64,000 bases of DNA from assembly GCA_965205845.1 (NCBI GenBank), contig CBDBIG010000005.1, positions 1-64,000 on the forward strand, written 5' to 3'. A program made the position numbers and the translations under genes. Of the stretch, positions 50,558 through 58,882 are shown one piece after another. The stretch comes from CBDBIG01 sp965205845 [NCBI: bacterium] (GTDB lineage Bacteria; SAR324). The notes under the pieces are model-generated. The model did no database searches and was not told where the DNA came from. It saw only the letters and a list, made by a program, of their open reading frames with translations. The number at the start of each line of letters is the position of its first letter. Within the stretch, counting starts at the first letter, position 1.

Positions 50558-51661
50558 ATGAGTAGCAATGTGGATACCAATGTTAAAGGCCAACTCGGTA
50601 ATTTTATTGCGAGGCTTCGCAGGCTTATGCAAGGACATACTGAAGAGGCCTTTTCTGCTTTGGTGGGCTTGAAAAGATCTACATTTAGGCGATATTTAGA
50701 CGGGGGTAACCCACCACTTACTTCTATTGTCAAGATAGCGACAAAAAATGATGTTTCTGTACATTGGCTGGCCACTGGCAAAGGCCCGATGCGCCCTGTT
50801 GAAAGCCTGATGTACCCCGAGGATGAAAGCCTTGAGGAGGATATCGCGCGGATGGAGGCGAAAATGGCCCGGGAGGATGCGGAGTCGCTTCGAAAAACGG
50901 GCAAGCCTAAGGTTTGGCGGTCGTCCGATGTGGAGATGGATGAAGGGACCGCGCTGATGATCAGGGTGCATTTAGCGGAAAACAGCCGCCTGAGCAAAGA
51001 AAACGAGGCCCTGAGGGCCGCGGGCTTTGGTGGGGGGCCGGCCCCGTCCCTTGCCTTGGAGCAGGAAATTGCGGAGTTGAAGCGCAGAATTGAAGCGCAA
51101 CAAAACCTGCTGAACGACACCCATTCGATGAGGAATGATTTCGACGCCAAAAGGCGGGAAATTGAATTGCTTAAAGAGATGGCCGCGCTTAAGCAACTGG
51201 TTAAACAGCCCCCGCCCCCGCCTACCACAAGCGGTATTGCCAACATGACCCTGCTGGGCTTGGCGGAATGCGGGCTGGCGGGCTGGCAGCAAAAAAGGCC
51301 CTTAAGCGTAAAAGCGAACTGCCCCGCCGATATGAACCCCGCAGAAGACTTTGCGGTGATGGCCACGGGACACAGTCTGTTTTACGCGGGGATTGAGCCT
51401 GGCTTTATCTGTTTTTGCGCGCCTAAAAGCGAGGCACAGGTGGGGGATGTGGTGTTTGTGCTAAAGCCGAACAACCTTGCCAGTTTGGGATTGGTGAAAG
51501 AATTAAAGCGCAAAGAAGGGGGAGTAGAATGGCTGGTGCTCCAAAAATGGGACGACCCCAACCCCAAAACGGGCGAGCGAAAACCCTACACCTTGCAAGA
51601 GAACATGGACGAAATAGAACAGGTTGTGCCCGTGATTTATGTGCAACGCAGGGCGGTTTAG
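50558..51661 (+). CDS. Mu-like prophage repressor c (HTH + coiled coil + S24-like domain)
   Basis: 367 residues. HTH domain ~10-75 (IARLRRLMQGHTEEAFSALVGLKRSTFRRYLDGG, then VSVHWLATGKGP). Residues ~140-215 form a coiled coil (EIAELKRRIEAQQNLL; REIELLKEMAALKQL). The C-terminal S24/LexA-like fold has MATGHSLFYAGIEPG with the Ser position, and VGDVVFVLKPNNLASLG. A catalytic Lys is not evident, so self-cleavage is uncertain. It keeps the prophage silent. The last 67 codons are the unit that is repeated downstream. Confidence 0.87.
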   Translation: MSSNVDTNVKGQLGNFIARLRRLMQGHTEEAFSALVGLKRSTFRRYLDGGNPPLTSIVKIATKNDVSVHWLATGKGPMRPVESLMYPEDESLEEDIARMEAKMAREDAESLRKTGKPKVWRSSDVEMDEGTALMIRVHLAENSRLSKENEALRAAGFGGGPAPSLALEQEIAELKRRIEAQQNLLNDTHSMRNDFDAKRREIELLKEMAALKQLVKQPPPPPTTSGIANMTLLGLAECGLAGWQQKRPLSVKANCPADMNPAEDFAVMATGHSLFYAGIEPGFICFCAPKSEAQVGDVVFVLKPNNLASLGLVKELKRKEGGVEWLVLQKWDDPNPKTGERKPYTLQENMDEIEQVVPVIYVQRRAV

Positions 51662-51670
51662 AAAAAAAGG

Positions 51671-51804
51671 AGTTTAAAGCTAGATTATTTTTTATTTTTG
51701 AGCCAATCGCGCAAAAGCCTTTATAAAACAAGGGCTTGATCCATGAAAAGGGCGAAAAATTGAGTTTAAAGCTGAGTTTAAAGCTAGAGCACCTAGCTTT
51801 AAAC
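51671..51804 (+). repeat. Array unit 1: word AGTTTAAAGCTR
   Basis: Single word at 51671-51684, direct pair at 51763-51774 and 51775-51786, inverted copy CTAGCTTTAAAC at 51793-51804. The second pair member and the inverted copy form a perfect 12-bp stem with loop AGCAC. Confidence 0.9.
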
Positions 51805-52042
51805 TTTTGCGGGGTGGTTTTGGGGGTTTGTGCTAAAGCCGAACAGCCTTGCCCGTTTGGGATTGGTGAAAGAATTAAAGCGCAAAGAAGGGGGAGTAGA
51901 ATGGCTGGTGCTCCAAAAATGGGACGACCCCGACCCCAAAACGGGGGAGCGAAAACCTTACACCCTGAAAGAAAACATGGACGAAATAGAACAGGTTGTG
52001 CCCGTGATTTATGTGCAACCCAGGGCGGTTTAAAAAAAAAGG

Positions 52043-52176
52043 AGTTACAAGCTAGATTATTTTTTATTTTTAGGCCAACCGCACAAAAGCCTTTATAAAA
52101 CAAGGGCTTGATCCATAAAAAGGGCGAAAAATTGAGTTACAAGCTGAGTTACAAGCTAGAGTGCCCAGCTTGTAAC
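52043..52176 (+). repeat. Array unit 2: word AGTTACAAGCTR
   Basis: Single word at 52043-52056, direct pair at 52135-52146 and 52147-52158, inverted AGCTTGTAAC at 52167-52176. Both changes against unit 1 (TAC for TTA) are matched in the inverted copy, keeping a 10-bp stem. Confidence 0.9.
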
Positions 52177-52435
52177 TTTTGCGGGGTGGTTTTGGGGGTT
52201 TGTGCTAAAGCCGAACAGCCTTGCCCGTTTGGGATTGGTGAAAGAATGGAGGCACAAAGAAGGGGGGCAACCTGGCTGGTGCTCCAAAAATGGGACGACC
52301 CCAACCCCAAAACGGGCGAGCGAAAACCCTACACCTTGCAAGAGAACATGGACGAAATAGAACAGGTTGTGCCCGTGATTTATGTGCAACCCAGGGCGGT
52401 TTAAAGACGGTTTTTCCGTTCTCGGGTTATTTTTT

Positions 52436-52569
52436 GAGTCCGACTTCATTTTTATTTTGAAAACTACACAAAGCAATGTAAAGCCTTTGTTTATGGGCAC
52501 TAGGGATGATTATACAAGGGAAAATATGAGTCCGAGTTAGAGTCCGAGTTAGAGTGCCGAACTCGGACT
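52436..52569 (+). repeat. Array unit 3: word GAGTCCGAGTTA, with c leader and start codon
   Basis: Single word GAGTCCGACTT at 52436-52446, direct pair at 52528-52539 and 52540-52551, inverted AACTCGGACT at 52560-52569 (10-bp stem). The leader (AAAGC...GTTTA...AGGGATGATTA...GGAAAATATGAGT) resembles the leader of the intact c gene up to and including ATGAGT. Confidence 0.9.
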
Positions 52570-52807
52570 TTTTGCGGGGTGGTTTTGGGGGTTTGTGCTA
52601 AAGCCGAACAGCCTTGCCCGTTTGGGATTGGTGAAAGAATGGAGGCACAAAGAAGGGGGAGTAGAATGGCTGGTGCTCCAAAAATGGGACGACCCCAACC
52701 CCAAAACGGGCGAGCGAAAACCCTACACCTTGCAAGAGAACATGGACGAAATAGAACAGGTTGTGCCCGTGATTTATGTGCAACCCAGGGCGGTTTAAAA
52801 AAAAAGG

Positions 52808-52941
52808 AGTTCAAAGCTAGATTATTTTTTATTTTTAGGCCAACCGCACAAAAGCCTTTATAAAACAAGGGCTTGATCCATGAAAAGGGCGAAAAATTGA
52901 GTTCACAGTTCAGTTCACAGTTCGAGCGCTGAACTGTGAAC
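52808..52941 (+). repeat. Array unit 4: word AGTTCACAGTTC
   Basis: Direct pair at 52900-52911 and 52912-52923, inverted GAACTGTGAAC at 52931-52941 (11-bp stem, 7-nt loop). The single word upstream at 52808-52821 is AGTTCAAAGCTAGA, which matches the pair only in its first seven bases but equals the word of unit 6. Confidence 0.88.
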
Positions 52942-53189
52942 TTTTGCGGGGTGGTTTTGGGGGTTTGTGCTAAAGCCGAACAACCTTGCCCGTTTGGGAT
53001 TGGTGAAAGAATGGAGGCGCAAAGAAGGGGGGGCAACCTGGCTGGTGCTCCAAAAATGGGACGACCCCAACCCCAAAACGGGGGAGCGAAAACCCTACAC
53101 CTTGCAAGAGAACATGGACGAAATAGAACAGGTTGTGCCCGTGATTTATGTGCAACCCAGGGCGGTTTAAAAAAAAGGATGTTATTTTT

Positions 53190-53299
53190 GATTCGTAAAA
53201 AACTATTTTTGATATTAACTATGTTGTTGATTTAAAAATAGAAATTTTCTTTACATGGATTCGTAAATAGATTCGTAAAAAACTATGGAATAACGAATC
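53190..53299 (+). repeat. Array unit 5: word GATTCGTAAAWA
   Basis: Single word at 53190-53201, direct pair at 53258-53269 and 53270-53281, inverted ACGAATC at 53293-53299. The whole spacer is different and AT-rich, yet the plan (single, pair of 12-nt repeats, inverted copy, then the common TTTTGCGGGG) is the same. Confidence 0.82.
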
Positions 53300-53558
53300 G
53301 TGAAGTGCCGAACTCCGACCTTTTGCGGGGTGGTTTTGGGGGTTTGTGCTAAAGCCGAACAGCCTTGCCCGTTTGGGATTGGTGAAAGAATTAAAGCGCA
53401 AAGAAGGGGGGGCAACCTGGCTGGTGCTCCAAAAATGGGACGACCCCGACCCCAAAACCGGGGAGCGAAAACCCTACACCTTGTAAGAAAACATGGACGA
53501 AATAGAACAGGTTGTGCCCGTGATTTATGTGCAACCCAGGGCGGTTTAGAAAAAAAGG

Positions 53559-53692
53559 AGTTCCAAGCTAGATTATTTTTTATTTTTAGGCCAATCGCGA
53601 AAAAGTATTTTCAAAACAAGGGTTTGATCCATGAAAAGGGCGAAAAATTGAGTTCAAAGCTGAGTTCAAAGCTAGAGCACCTAGCTTTGAAC
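53559..53692 (+). repeat. Array unit 6: word AGTTCAAAGCTR
   Basis: Single word AGTTCCAAGCTAGA at 53559-53572 (one mismatch), direct pair at 53651-53662 and 53663-53674, inverted CTAGCTTTGAAC at 53681-53692 (12-bp stem, loop AGCAC). Similarity to the repressor tail ends soon after, at ~53718. Confidence 0.88.
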
Positions 53693-53834
53693 TTTTACGG
53701 GGTGGTTTTGGGGGTTTGGTTTTACGCTTCAAACGCATTATTCCTTAGAAATTTCACAAAATCGCTACATTGTTGGCACCACTTTACGGTCACACTGGGG
53801 TAAAAAAACCTAGCGTGGGTAAGGTGGGTGGCAC

Positions 53835-54308
53835 ATGCGAGATATAGCGTTGTTTTTACTGGCTTTTATAACATTAAGCCTTGTATTTGCAGAGATTTGG
53901 TTAAGCCAAAACCGCTCTTTAAGGGTGTTTAAGGCGCACATAGTCGGTTGTTATGATGGCAACACCTGCAGGTTTACCCTGCCCAGTCACCACCCCATTT
54001 TAGGCGAGGGGGTTCAGGTGCAAATTGTGGGGTTGCAAACGCCAAAACTACGCGAACCCACCTTAAGCAAGGCCAGCAGCGCGCGCGATGCCATGCGTGG
54101 CCTGCTTGAACGCGCCGATGATATTTTTTTAGTAAACACAAAGCGCAAAAACCGCAGCCTGCACGCCAGCGTATGCGCAGATGGCAAAGACATGGCAAAG
54201 ATGCTGCCAAATGGCTTAGCCAGCAAGGGTTGGGCGTGTTACACCCCCAGCGCCAAGCCCCCCAATGCGAGGCAAGCCTTGGTTTGTATGCCTTTGTGGC
54301 GCATTTAA
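53835..54308 (+). CDS. Membrane-anchored nuclease-fold (SNase-like) protein, degenerate
   Basis: 157 residues. An N-terminal membrane helix (IALFLLAFITLSLVFAEIW) precedes a staphylococcal-nuclease-like start: AHIVGCYDGNTCRFTLP and VQVQIVGLQTPKLRE, where active enzymes have DGDT and (I)DTPE. The catalytic Asp and Glu/Arg positions are changed, so nuclease activity is doubtful. Later it reads ARDAMRGLLERADDIFL and LASKGWACY as in the family. Faces the periplasm if the helix is an anchor. Phage cargo. Confidence 0.62.
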   Translation: MRDIALFLLAFITLSLVFAEIWLSQNRSLRVFKAHIVGCYDGNTCRFTLPSHHPILGEGVQVQIVGLQTPKLREPTLSKASSARDAMRGLLERADDIFLVNTKRKNRSLHASVCADGKDMAKMLPNGLASKGWACYTPSAKPPNARQALVCMPLWRI

Positions 54309-54327
54309 TGCGCGTTAATGCAAGTTA

Positions 54328-54702
54328 ATGCTATCGTTGCCCCAGTTGCCCCAGTTGCCCCAGTTGCCCCAGTTGCCCCAGTTGCGCCAAGGGTTTTTAT
54401 GGGCACTGGGGGGTGCCACCCTTGGCATTTTGGTGTGGCGCGGCGCGGAAACCTTGCTGGTTATAATGCTGGCGCACAGCAAAAGCACCTTGGCAGGGGG
54501 CATTGCGGCAGGCTGGCGAAGCATAAGCGCAAACTTTACCCAAACCGCCTTAAAACAAGCCGGGGCAGAGCGAGAGCGTGGGTCGAAGGGCTGCATTTTG
54601 CACCCCCCTAACCGCCATGCGGGGTTATCTGCTGCCAGAGCGCTGCGCGCCAAGGGGTTTATGACCACCCTAAAGGGAAAAATCCTTGCCATTTGGTGGT
54701 AA
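54328..54702 (+). CDS. Small membrane protein with (QLP)n repeat
   Basis: 124 residues starting 19 bases after the previous stop. The N-terminus is a QLP repeat from a 9-bp tandem repeat, then two hydrophobic stretches (GFLWALGGATLGILVW; TLLVIMLAHSK) and a basic C-terminal part. Other frames are open here too, because the repeat has no stops. I prefer this one for its membrane pattern. Uncertain. Confidence 0.45.
   Translation: MLSLPQLPQLPQLPQLPQLRQGFLWALGGATLGILVWRGAETLLVIMLAHSKSTLAGGIAAGWRSISANFTQTALKQAGAERERGSKGCILHPPNRHAGLSAARALRAKGFMTTLKGKILAIWW
54336..54389 (+). repeat. 9-bp tandem repeat GTTGCCCCA
   Basis: Five perfect copies and a sixth with one change. Nine is a multiple of three, so copy-number changes alter repeat length in the protein without shifting frame. 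Confidence 0.92.
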
Positions 54703-54934
54703 GCCTTTTTGCGAATTGCAAAGCGGCATTTGAACTTACCCTTATCGAACGCAGTTTGCCCCTTCTAAAACCCTTCGAATGAAGCGCGAACCGAGTGTCA
54801 TCCCATGTGTCCCAAAAATGCGCAAACCCGCATTACACCGTTTTTTGGGCGGGACAAATGCCACCACCCTTTTGGCGCAAACTCACTGCCCGTAAACTGT
54901 TGAAAAACCACATAAAACCATTTCTTTTTGACCA
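54703..54934. other. Gap with a Mu-end-like site
   Basis: No gene. At 54773-54790 CTTCGAATGAAGCGCGAA resembles the MuA end-binding consensus (TTGAAGCGCGAAA). A second loose match, CGTTTGAAGCGTAAAA on the minus strand, lies at ~53721-53737 just beyond the repeat array. Either could mark an end of prophage B. Confidence 0.35.
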
Positions 54935-55814
54935 GTGGCAAAGCAAGTGTCCGGGCACATTGACCTAAATGACAACGGTTTAACCAACACCAGCATCGAT
55001 GCAAAATTGGTGAAGGGTGGGGAATTCGATCCCCTGCGAATTCCCGCATTGGCTGCAAGCAAGATTGCCAGTGGCCTCGTAAACCTCGCCCGCATACCAC
55101 GGATAAGCAGTGCAAAAGGGGGTATGTCTACGGGGGAAATCAAAACCTTTGGGGGGGCCGCTGCCCCCGGGGGCTGGCTCCTTTGCAACGGGGCACGGGT
55201 TAGCAGCACCACCTACGCCGCCCTGTTTGGGGCGCTTGGGCAGCGATACGCGCCCGATGTGCTGCTGAGCGCTGCTTTTGCCCTCACCACGGCAAGGAGC
55301 CTTGAAAGCATGGGCTTTTTAAAATGGGGACAGGGTGCGCTTTGAGGCCTACGACGCTACAGGCGCAGCGATTGACCTCCCCACCCCTTTGAGCAAAACC
55401 ACCCCCTATACCCTGGGCATCGCCACAGATGCCACCCATGACTTTACCCTTACCGATGCCAGTGGCACAGCCGTTGTTCCCACAGCCCAAAGCAAGGGGC
55501 GTCTCGTGATGTCTAAAGCGGACACCTTGACCCTCCCCGACCTCCGCGGGCGCACCCCCATTGGCCCAGGGCAAGGGAAAGGATTGAGTGCACGTGCTCT
55601 TGGCGGGCAAGGCGGGGATGAGGAGGTGCAGGCGCACACCCACAGAGTATTGAGTGAAACAACAGGGACTTACGGCTCAGTAAACGATTTGGTAGATCAA
55701 AGTGGCAACATGCTTCTCAAAATGTGCGAGAAATCTTCGCGCCTTTTGGTTTCGAGGGGTTGGAGTTTGATGTGCCATGGGCGCACCTGCAGATCGCTCA
55801 CCACAGACGCCTGA
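54935..55814 (+). pseudogene. Third tail-fibre copy, frameshifted and truncated
   Basis: From GTG 54935 a different N-terminus (SGHIDLNDNGLTNTSIDAKL) leads into the shared collar part STGEIKTFGGAAAPGGWLLCNG and the same frame break after LKWGQGAL as in the 7055 copy. The second frame (from 55335) repeats TLPDLRGRTPIG, then GYGS-like TGTYGSVNDLV, after which the tip diverges and the C-terminal YLPLHYIIKT is lost. Lies in direct orientation to the 7055 copy. Confidence 0.65.
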
Positions 55815-55842
55815 CAAGACTGTTTTTGGAAATCTCGGTGCC

Positions 55843-55861
55843 CCTGCCTTAACAAGGCAGG
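55843..55861. terminator. Hairpin near the prophage/host boundary
   Basis: Perfect 8-bp stem CCTGCCTT / AAGGCAGG with 3-nt loop. There is no T-run on the plus side, so termination is uncertain. It lies between the phage fragments and the molybdoenzyme gene, which ends convergently. Confidence 0.4.
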
Positions 55862-55955
55862 TGAAGCAAAGCGGGGGTGCGCATTCACCAAAAGCAAAGC
55901 GAAAAACCAGCGGTGTGCCCTGTGAATAAAAAATCCGTGCGTCTTTACACCCCAC

Positions 55956-58796
55956 TTATTTTTGATAAAAAGCGTCGTCGACGGGGCGCAGAGGGCGCGG
56001 CAGCCACAAGGGGCGGCGTAGCCCATCTTGACGTTGGGGTGGGCGGGTTTTCTTTAGCCATGCTTGATACACCTCAAGGCTGCGCTGGGTGTTCACCTCA
56101 ATGTCGCCATAATGCTCGCCGCTGGTAGGCTTGGATACCTTGATGCGTTGGTGCCAACAATGCATCCCACTAATGGGATCGGGATGCGCTGCGTGGGTAA
56201 TATTTTGGTGTACCCCACCATCATTCCAGGCTATTTTGCTGGAGTCGGCATCCGAGCTTTGGAAAGGCTTGGGCCCTGCAAGGGTGCGCATGCGCCATGT
56301 GCTACTCGCTTGTTCAATGGTGACGGTGTTCAGCATCCAGCTATTGCCTTGGGGGCTGTTCTCTGTCCGCCAGCGCCCGATGTGATGCGAACACGCAATA
56401 ACCCCTGGTTTAATGGCTTCGCAAGCCCACACCTTGTCGATAAAATAGCCAATTTCGGTGTGTACCTTAATCAGATCGCCCGTTTCAAAGCCAAGGTGCT
56501 TGGCATCTTGGTTGTTCATCCACACGGGGTTGCGATGGGAGATTTCAACCAGCCATTTTGCATTGGCCGAACGACTGTGAATCATGTTAGGCAACCTGAA
56601 CGTGGGCAGCAACACAAACCCCGCATTGGCTTCATCGAGTTCCTCGGGGTGTACATGGCTTTTGATGTATCCAGGCAACGCATACTCAGGCCAGCCCCAC
56701 TCGACCATGGTCAAGGAATACAGTTCTTGCTTGCGCGAGGGGGTGGGAAATCCCACACAAGGTTGATCGTTGATCATCACCCCAATAGGGGCATCCCCAT
56801 CGCAGATCAAGCCCGTTTTTTCTTGAATTTTGGCCGTTTTTAAGGTGCTGGCGTTTAAAGGGCGGGTGTGCCTTTGGTAGGTTTCTGGTTCTACCAAAAA
56901 AGCACCGCGTTGGCACATGTACTCATAGGGGGTCATGCCCAGTGCTTTGGCGGCTTGGGGCAACCCTTTGGTATGGTCAAAAATGTATTGGTAGTATTCT
57001 GCAACGCTAATTTTTTCCCCTTTGCGGTAGGGAGAAAGAAAATGCTTGCGAACTCCCAAGGTCGAATCGGGATCAATCCGCCATGAGAGTTCCATCCAAA
57101 ACTCATCCTCTTCCCATACCTCCCCTGGGTTGGCTTGATAGGTAAATTCTACGGGCTTCCCTTGTTTTTCAAGATAGCGTCGCAGCACGGGTTGGCGAAA
57201 AGCAATCCACATCCCTGCATGGGTTTCGTAGCTGTTAAGGTCGTGGCGCTCAGAGGCGTGCCCCATGGGAAGCACATAGTCGGCATAGTAGGCGGTTTCG
57301 TTCCACGTGGGGGTCATGGCAATGTGCATGCCTATCTTGCTTTCATCTTGGAGGGCTTCGATCCACGAAAAACCATCGGGATAGGTCCACACAGGGTTAA
57401 ACACACGGGTAAAGTACACGTCCATTTTTCCCCGCCCTTGTTTAAGCATGTGGGGCAAAATTGGGCTCATTTCAAAGTGAGCCAGGGGGTACTCTTTCGG
57501 AAAATGGAGTTCGTTCCAAAATTTGACCGCGGGTGGGTTGTCAAAAAAAGTAGGCTTGAATTTGCTCCATGCCGCAGGGAGTACGCCGCCTTTTTCCCCC
57601 ACCGAACCCGTGAGTACGTGCAAAAAATGCAAACAGCGCGAAACCTGCCAACCGCCAAGGTTTCCCGTGCTGGCGCCGCGCCAGCTGTGGGAGGCAAAGC
57701 GCTTGCCCGCGGCGCCAATTCGTGCAGCCATCTGTACAATTTGCGCTTTGGGAATGCGTGCTTCTTGGGCTGCAAATTCGGGGGTAAACCGGGCATAATG
57801 CTGGCGCAAGCGTACTATGAACTGCTCAAAACTGGACCCACCCTTCTCACCCAAACTCTCCATCCATTCGCGCCAATTCACCCAGTTTTCGACAAACGTG
57901 CGGTCGTAAAGGCCTTCATCAAGCAAAATTTTGGCAATGGCCAAAAGCACGGCAGCCTCTGATCCAGGTTGGGTGGGCAACCAGTACTTAGCCATGCTGG
58001 CCGTGTTCGAAAGGCGTGGGTCCATCACGGCCAATTCTGCACCAGCAGACATGCCTTCTAAAATGCGCTGGGCGTGGGGGTTAAAATAATGTCCCGTTTC
58101 AAGGTGTGAACTAAGCAGCAAAATAAAGCGGGCATGGGTAAAATCGGCCGAAGGGCGGTCGATGCCCTGCCACAAATTATAGCCCAGCCTTGCGGCTGAG
58201 GAGCAAATGTTGGTGTGGCTATTGTGCCCATCCACGCCCCATGCTTTTAGCACACGATCCATATAGCCTTCGTGCCCAGGGCGCCCCACATGGTACACCA
58301 CTTCATTGCGCCGCTCTTCTTGTAGGGCTTTGCGAATGCGTCCCGAAATATCGTCGAGCACCGCATTCCAGCTCACCCGCTCCCACTGGCCACTGCCCCT
58401 TGGGCCTTTGCGCTTTAAGGGGTATAAAATGCGCTCTGGATCTTGAATTTGGTTGATGGTGGCAGGACCCTTGGCACAATTGCGCCCCCTTGAGCCCGGG
58501 TGGTGTGGGTTACCCTCAAATTTGCGTACACGGCCCGTTTCTTTGTCTATATACGCCAGCATTCCGCAAGCGGACTCACAATTAAAGCAGGTGGTGGGCA
58601 CAATCGAATAATGCCGTTTTACGCGTTGAGGCCATGCATTGGCATCCCATTCCCCCCAGGAATCCCATTGTTCTGGGGGCGGGTGTTCTTGCAAATTGTT
58701 TGGGCTGCTACTGGCAAACGGGGCTTGTGCCAGTTTGGGAAGCATGTGCAAAGCTTCGGCAGCGCGTTCAATCCAAGATTTTTGATTTGAGGCCAT
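55956..58796 (-). CDS. Molybdopterin oxidoreductase, catalytic subunit (DMSO reductase family)
   Basis: 946 residues. Binds Mo-bis-MGD and one [4Fe-4S] cluster through CFNCESACG and, downstream, NCAKGPATI. Further family features: ERVSWNAVLDDI, NICSSAARLGYNLWQG, DPRLSNTASMAKYWLPTQPGSEAA, SWRGASTGNLGGWQVSRCLH and the C-terminal cap NMIHSRSANAKWLVEISHRNP. No twin-arginine signal is visible, so it acts on the cytoplasmic side. With the fused FeS/membrane partner and the indolepyruvate oxidoreductase, phenylacetyl-CoA:acceptor oxidoreductase (PadB-like) is a reasonable guess, not proven. Confidence 0.9.
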   Translation of the reverse strand: MASNQKSWIERAAEALHMLPKLAQAPFASSSPNNLQEHPPPEQWDSWGEWDANAWPQRVKRHYSIVPTTCFNCESACGMLAYIDKETGRVRKFEGNPHHPGSRGRNCAKGPATINQIQDPERILYPLKRKGPRGSGQWERVSWNAVLDDISGRIRKALQEERRNEVVYHVGRPGHEGYMDRVLKAWGVDGHNSHTNICSSAARLGYNLWQGIDRPSADFTHARFILLLSSHLETGHYFNPHAQRILEGMSAGAELAVMDPRLSNTASMAKYWLPTQPGSEAAVLLAIAKILLDEGLYDRTFVENWVNWREWMESLGEKGGSSFEQFIVRLRQHYARFTPEFAAQEARIPKAQIVQMAARIGAAGKRFASHSWRGASTGNLGGWQVSRCLHFLHVLTGSVGEKGGVLPAAWSKFKPTFFDNPPAVKFWNELHFPKEYPLAHFEMSPILPHMLKQGRGKMDVYFTRVFNPVWTYPDGFSWIEALQDESKIGMHIAMTPTWNETAYYADYVLPMGHASERHDLNSYETHAGMWIAFRQPVLRRYLEKQGKPVEFTYQANPGEVWEEDEFWMELSWRIDPDSTLGVRKHFLSPYRKGEKISVAEYYQYIFDHTKGLPQAAKALGMTPYEYMCQRGAFLVEPETYQRHTRPLNASTLKTAKIQEKTGLICDGDAPIGVMINDQPCVGFPTPSRKQELYSLTMVEWGWPEYALPGYIKSHVHPEELDEANAGFVLLPTFRLPNMIHSRSANAKWLVEISHRNPVWMNNQDAKHLGFETGDLIKVHTEIGYFIDKVWACEAIKPGVIACSHHIGRWRTENSPQGNSWMLNTVTIEQASSTWRMRTLAGPKPFQSSDADSSKIAWNDGGVHQNITHAAHPDPISGMHCWHQRIKVSKPTSGEHYGDIEVNTQRSLEVYQAWLKKTRPPQRQDGLRRPLWLPRPLRPVDDAFYQK

Positions 58797-58882
58797 GGGT
58801 TGTTTCTCTCTTTTTTGTAAAAGGCCATCCTACTCGTTTTTTATCAACCATAACGGGTCGTGAAGTGATGCGCAAAACCTCT

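Larger units (their letters stand above)
51458..53720 (+). repeat. Tandem array of repressor 3' ends with variable hairpin words
   Basis: The last 67 codons of c (from GTGCTAAAGCC, 51458) recur at 51830, 52202, 52595, 52967 and 53346, with periods of 372, 372, 393, 372 and 379 bases. A seventh start is cut at ~53718. Between copies lie a word, an AT-rich leader and a hairpin made of a 12-nt word in two direct copies plus an inverted copy, then TTTTGCGGGGTGG. The coding part is well kept, though the copy from 53346 has a stop. The words differ from unit to unit. The repressor's DNA-binding half is absent from every unit. Confidence 0.9.

Noticed and set aside
51736-52404. 98-120 codon open frames through array units (IHEKGEKLS...)
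   Set aside because: They are in a different frame from the repressor tail, are open in only some units and have no ribosome sites. They are explained by 12-nt repeats lacking stops.
51458-53720. CRISPR array
   Set aside because: Repeats are ~372 bases long and partly coding. The variable parts are 12-nt words present in direct and inverted copies, not unique 30-40 nt spacers, and there are no cas genes.
51458-53720. Integron cassette array with attC sites
   Set aside because: The hairpins are perfect short stems without the conserved GTTRRRY / RYYYAAC core sites or unpaired bases. There is no integrase, and the repeated 'gene' is the same repressor tail each time.
51458-53720. Retron or diversity-generating retroelement
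   Set aside because: No reverse transcriptase is encoded in the window, and changes are not limited to adenine positions of a template/variable repeat pair.
54336-54389. Phase-variable on/off switch by the 9-bp repeat
   Set aside because: The unit is a multiple of three, so copy changes do not shift the frame.
54315-54692. Minus-strand 125-codon frame (WGN repeat)
   Set aside because: It is the reverse reading of the 9-bp repeat and lacks a ribosome site. The plus-strand membrane protein fits the operon direction better.
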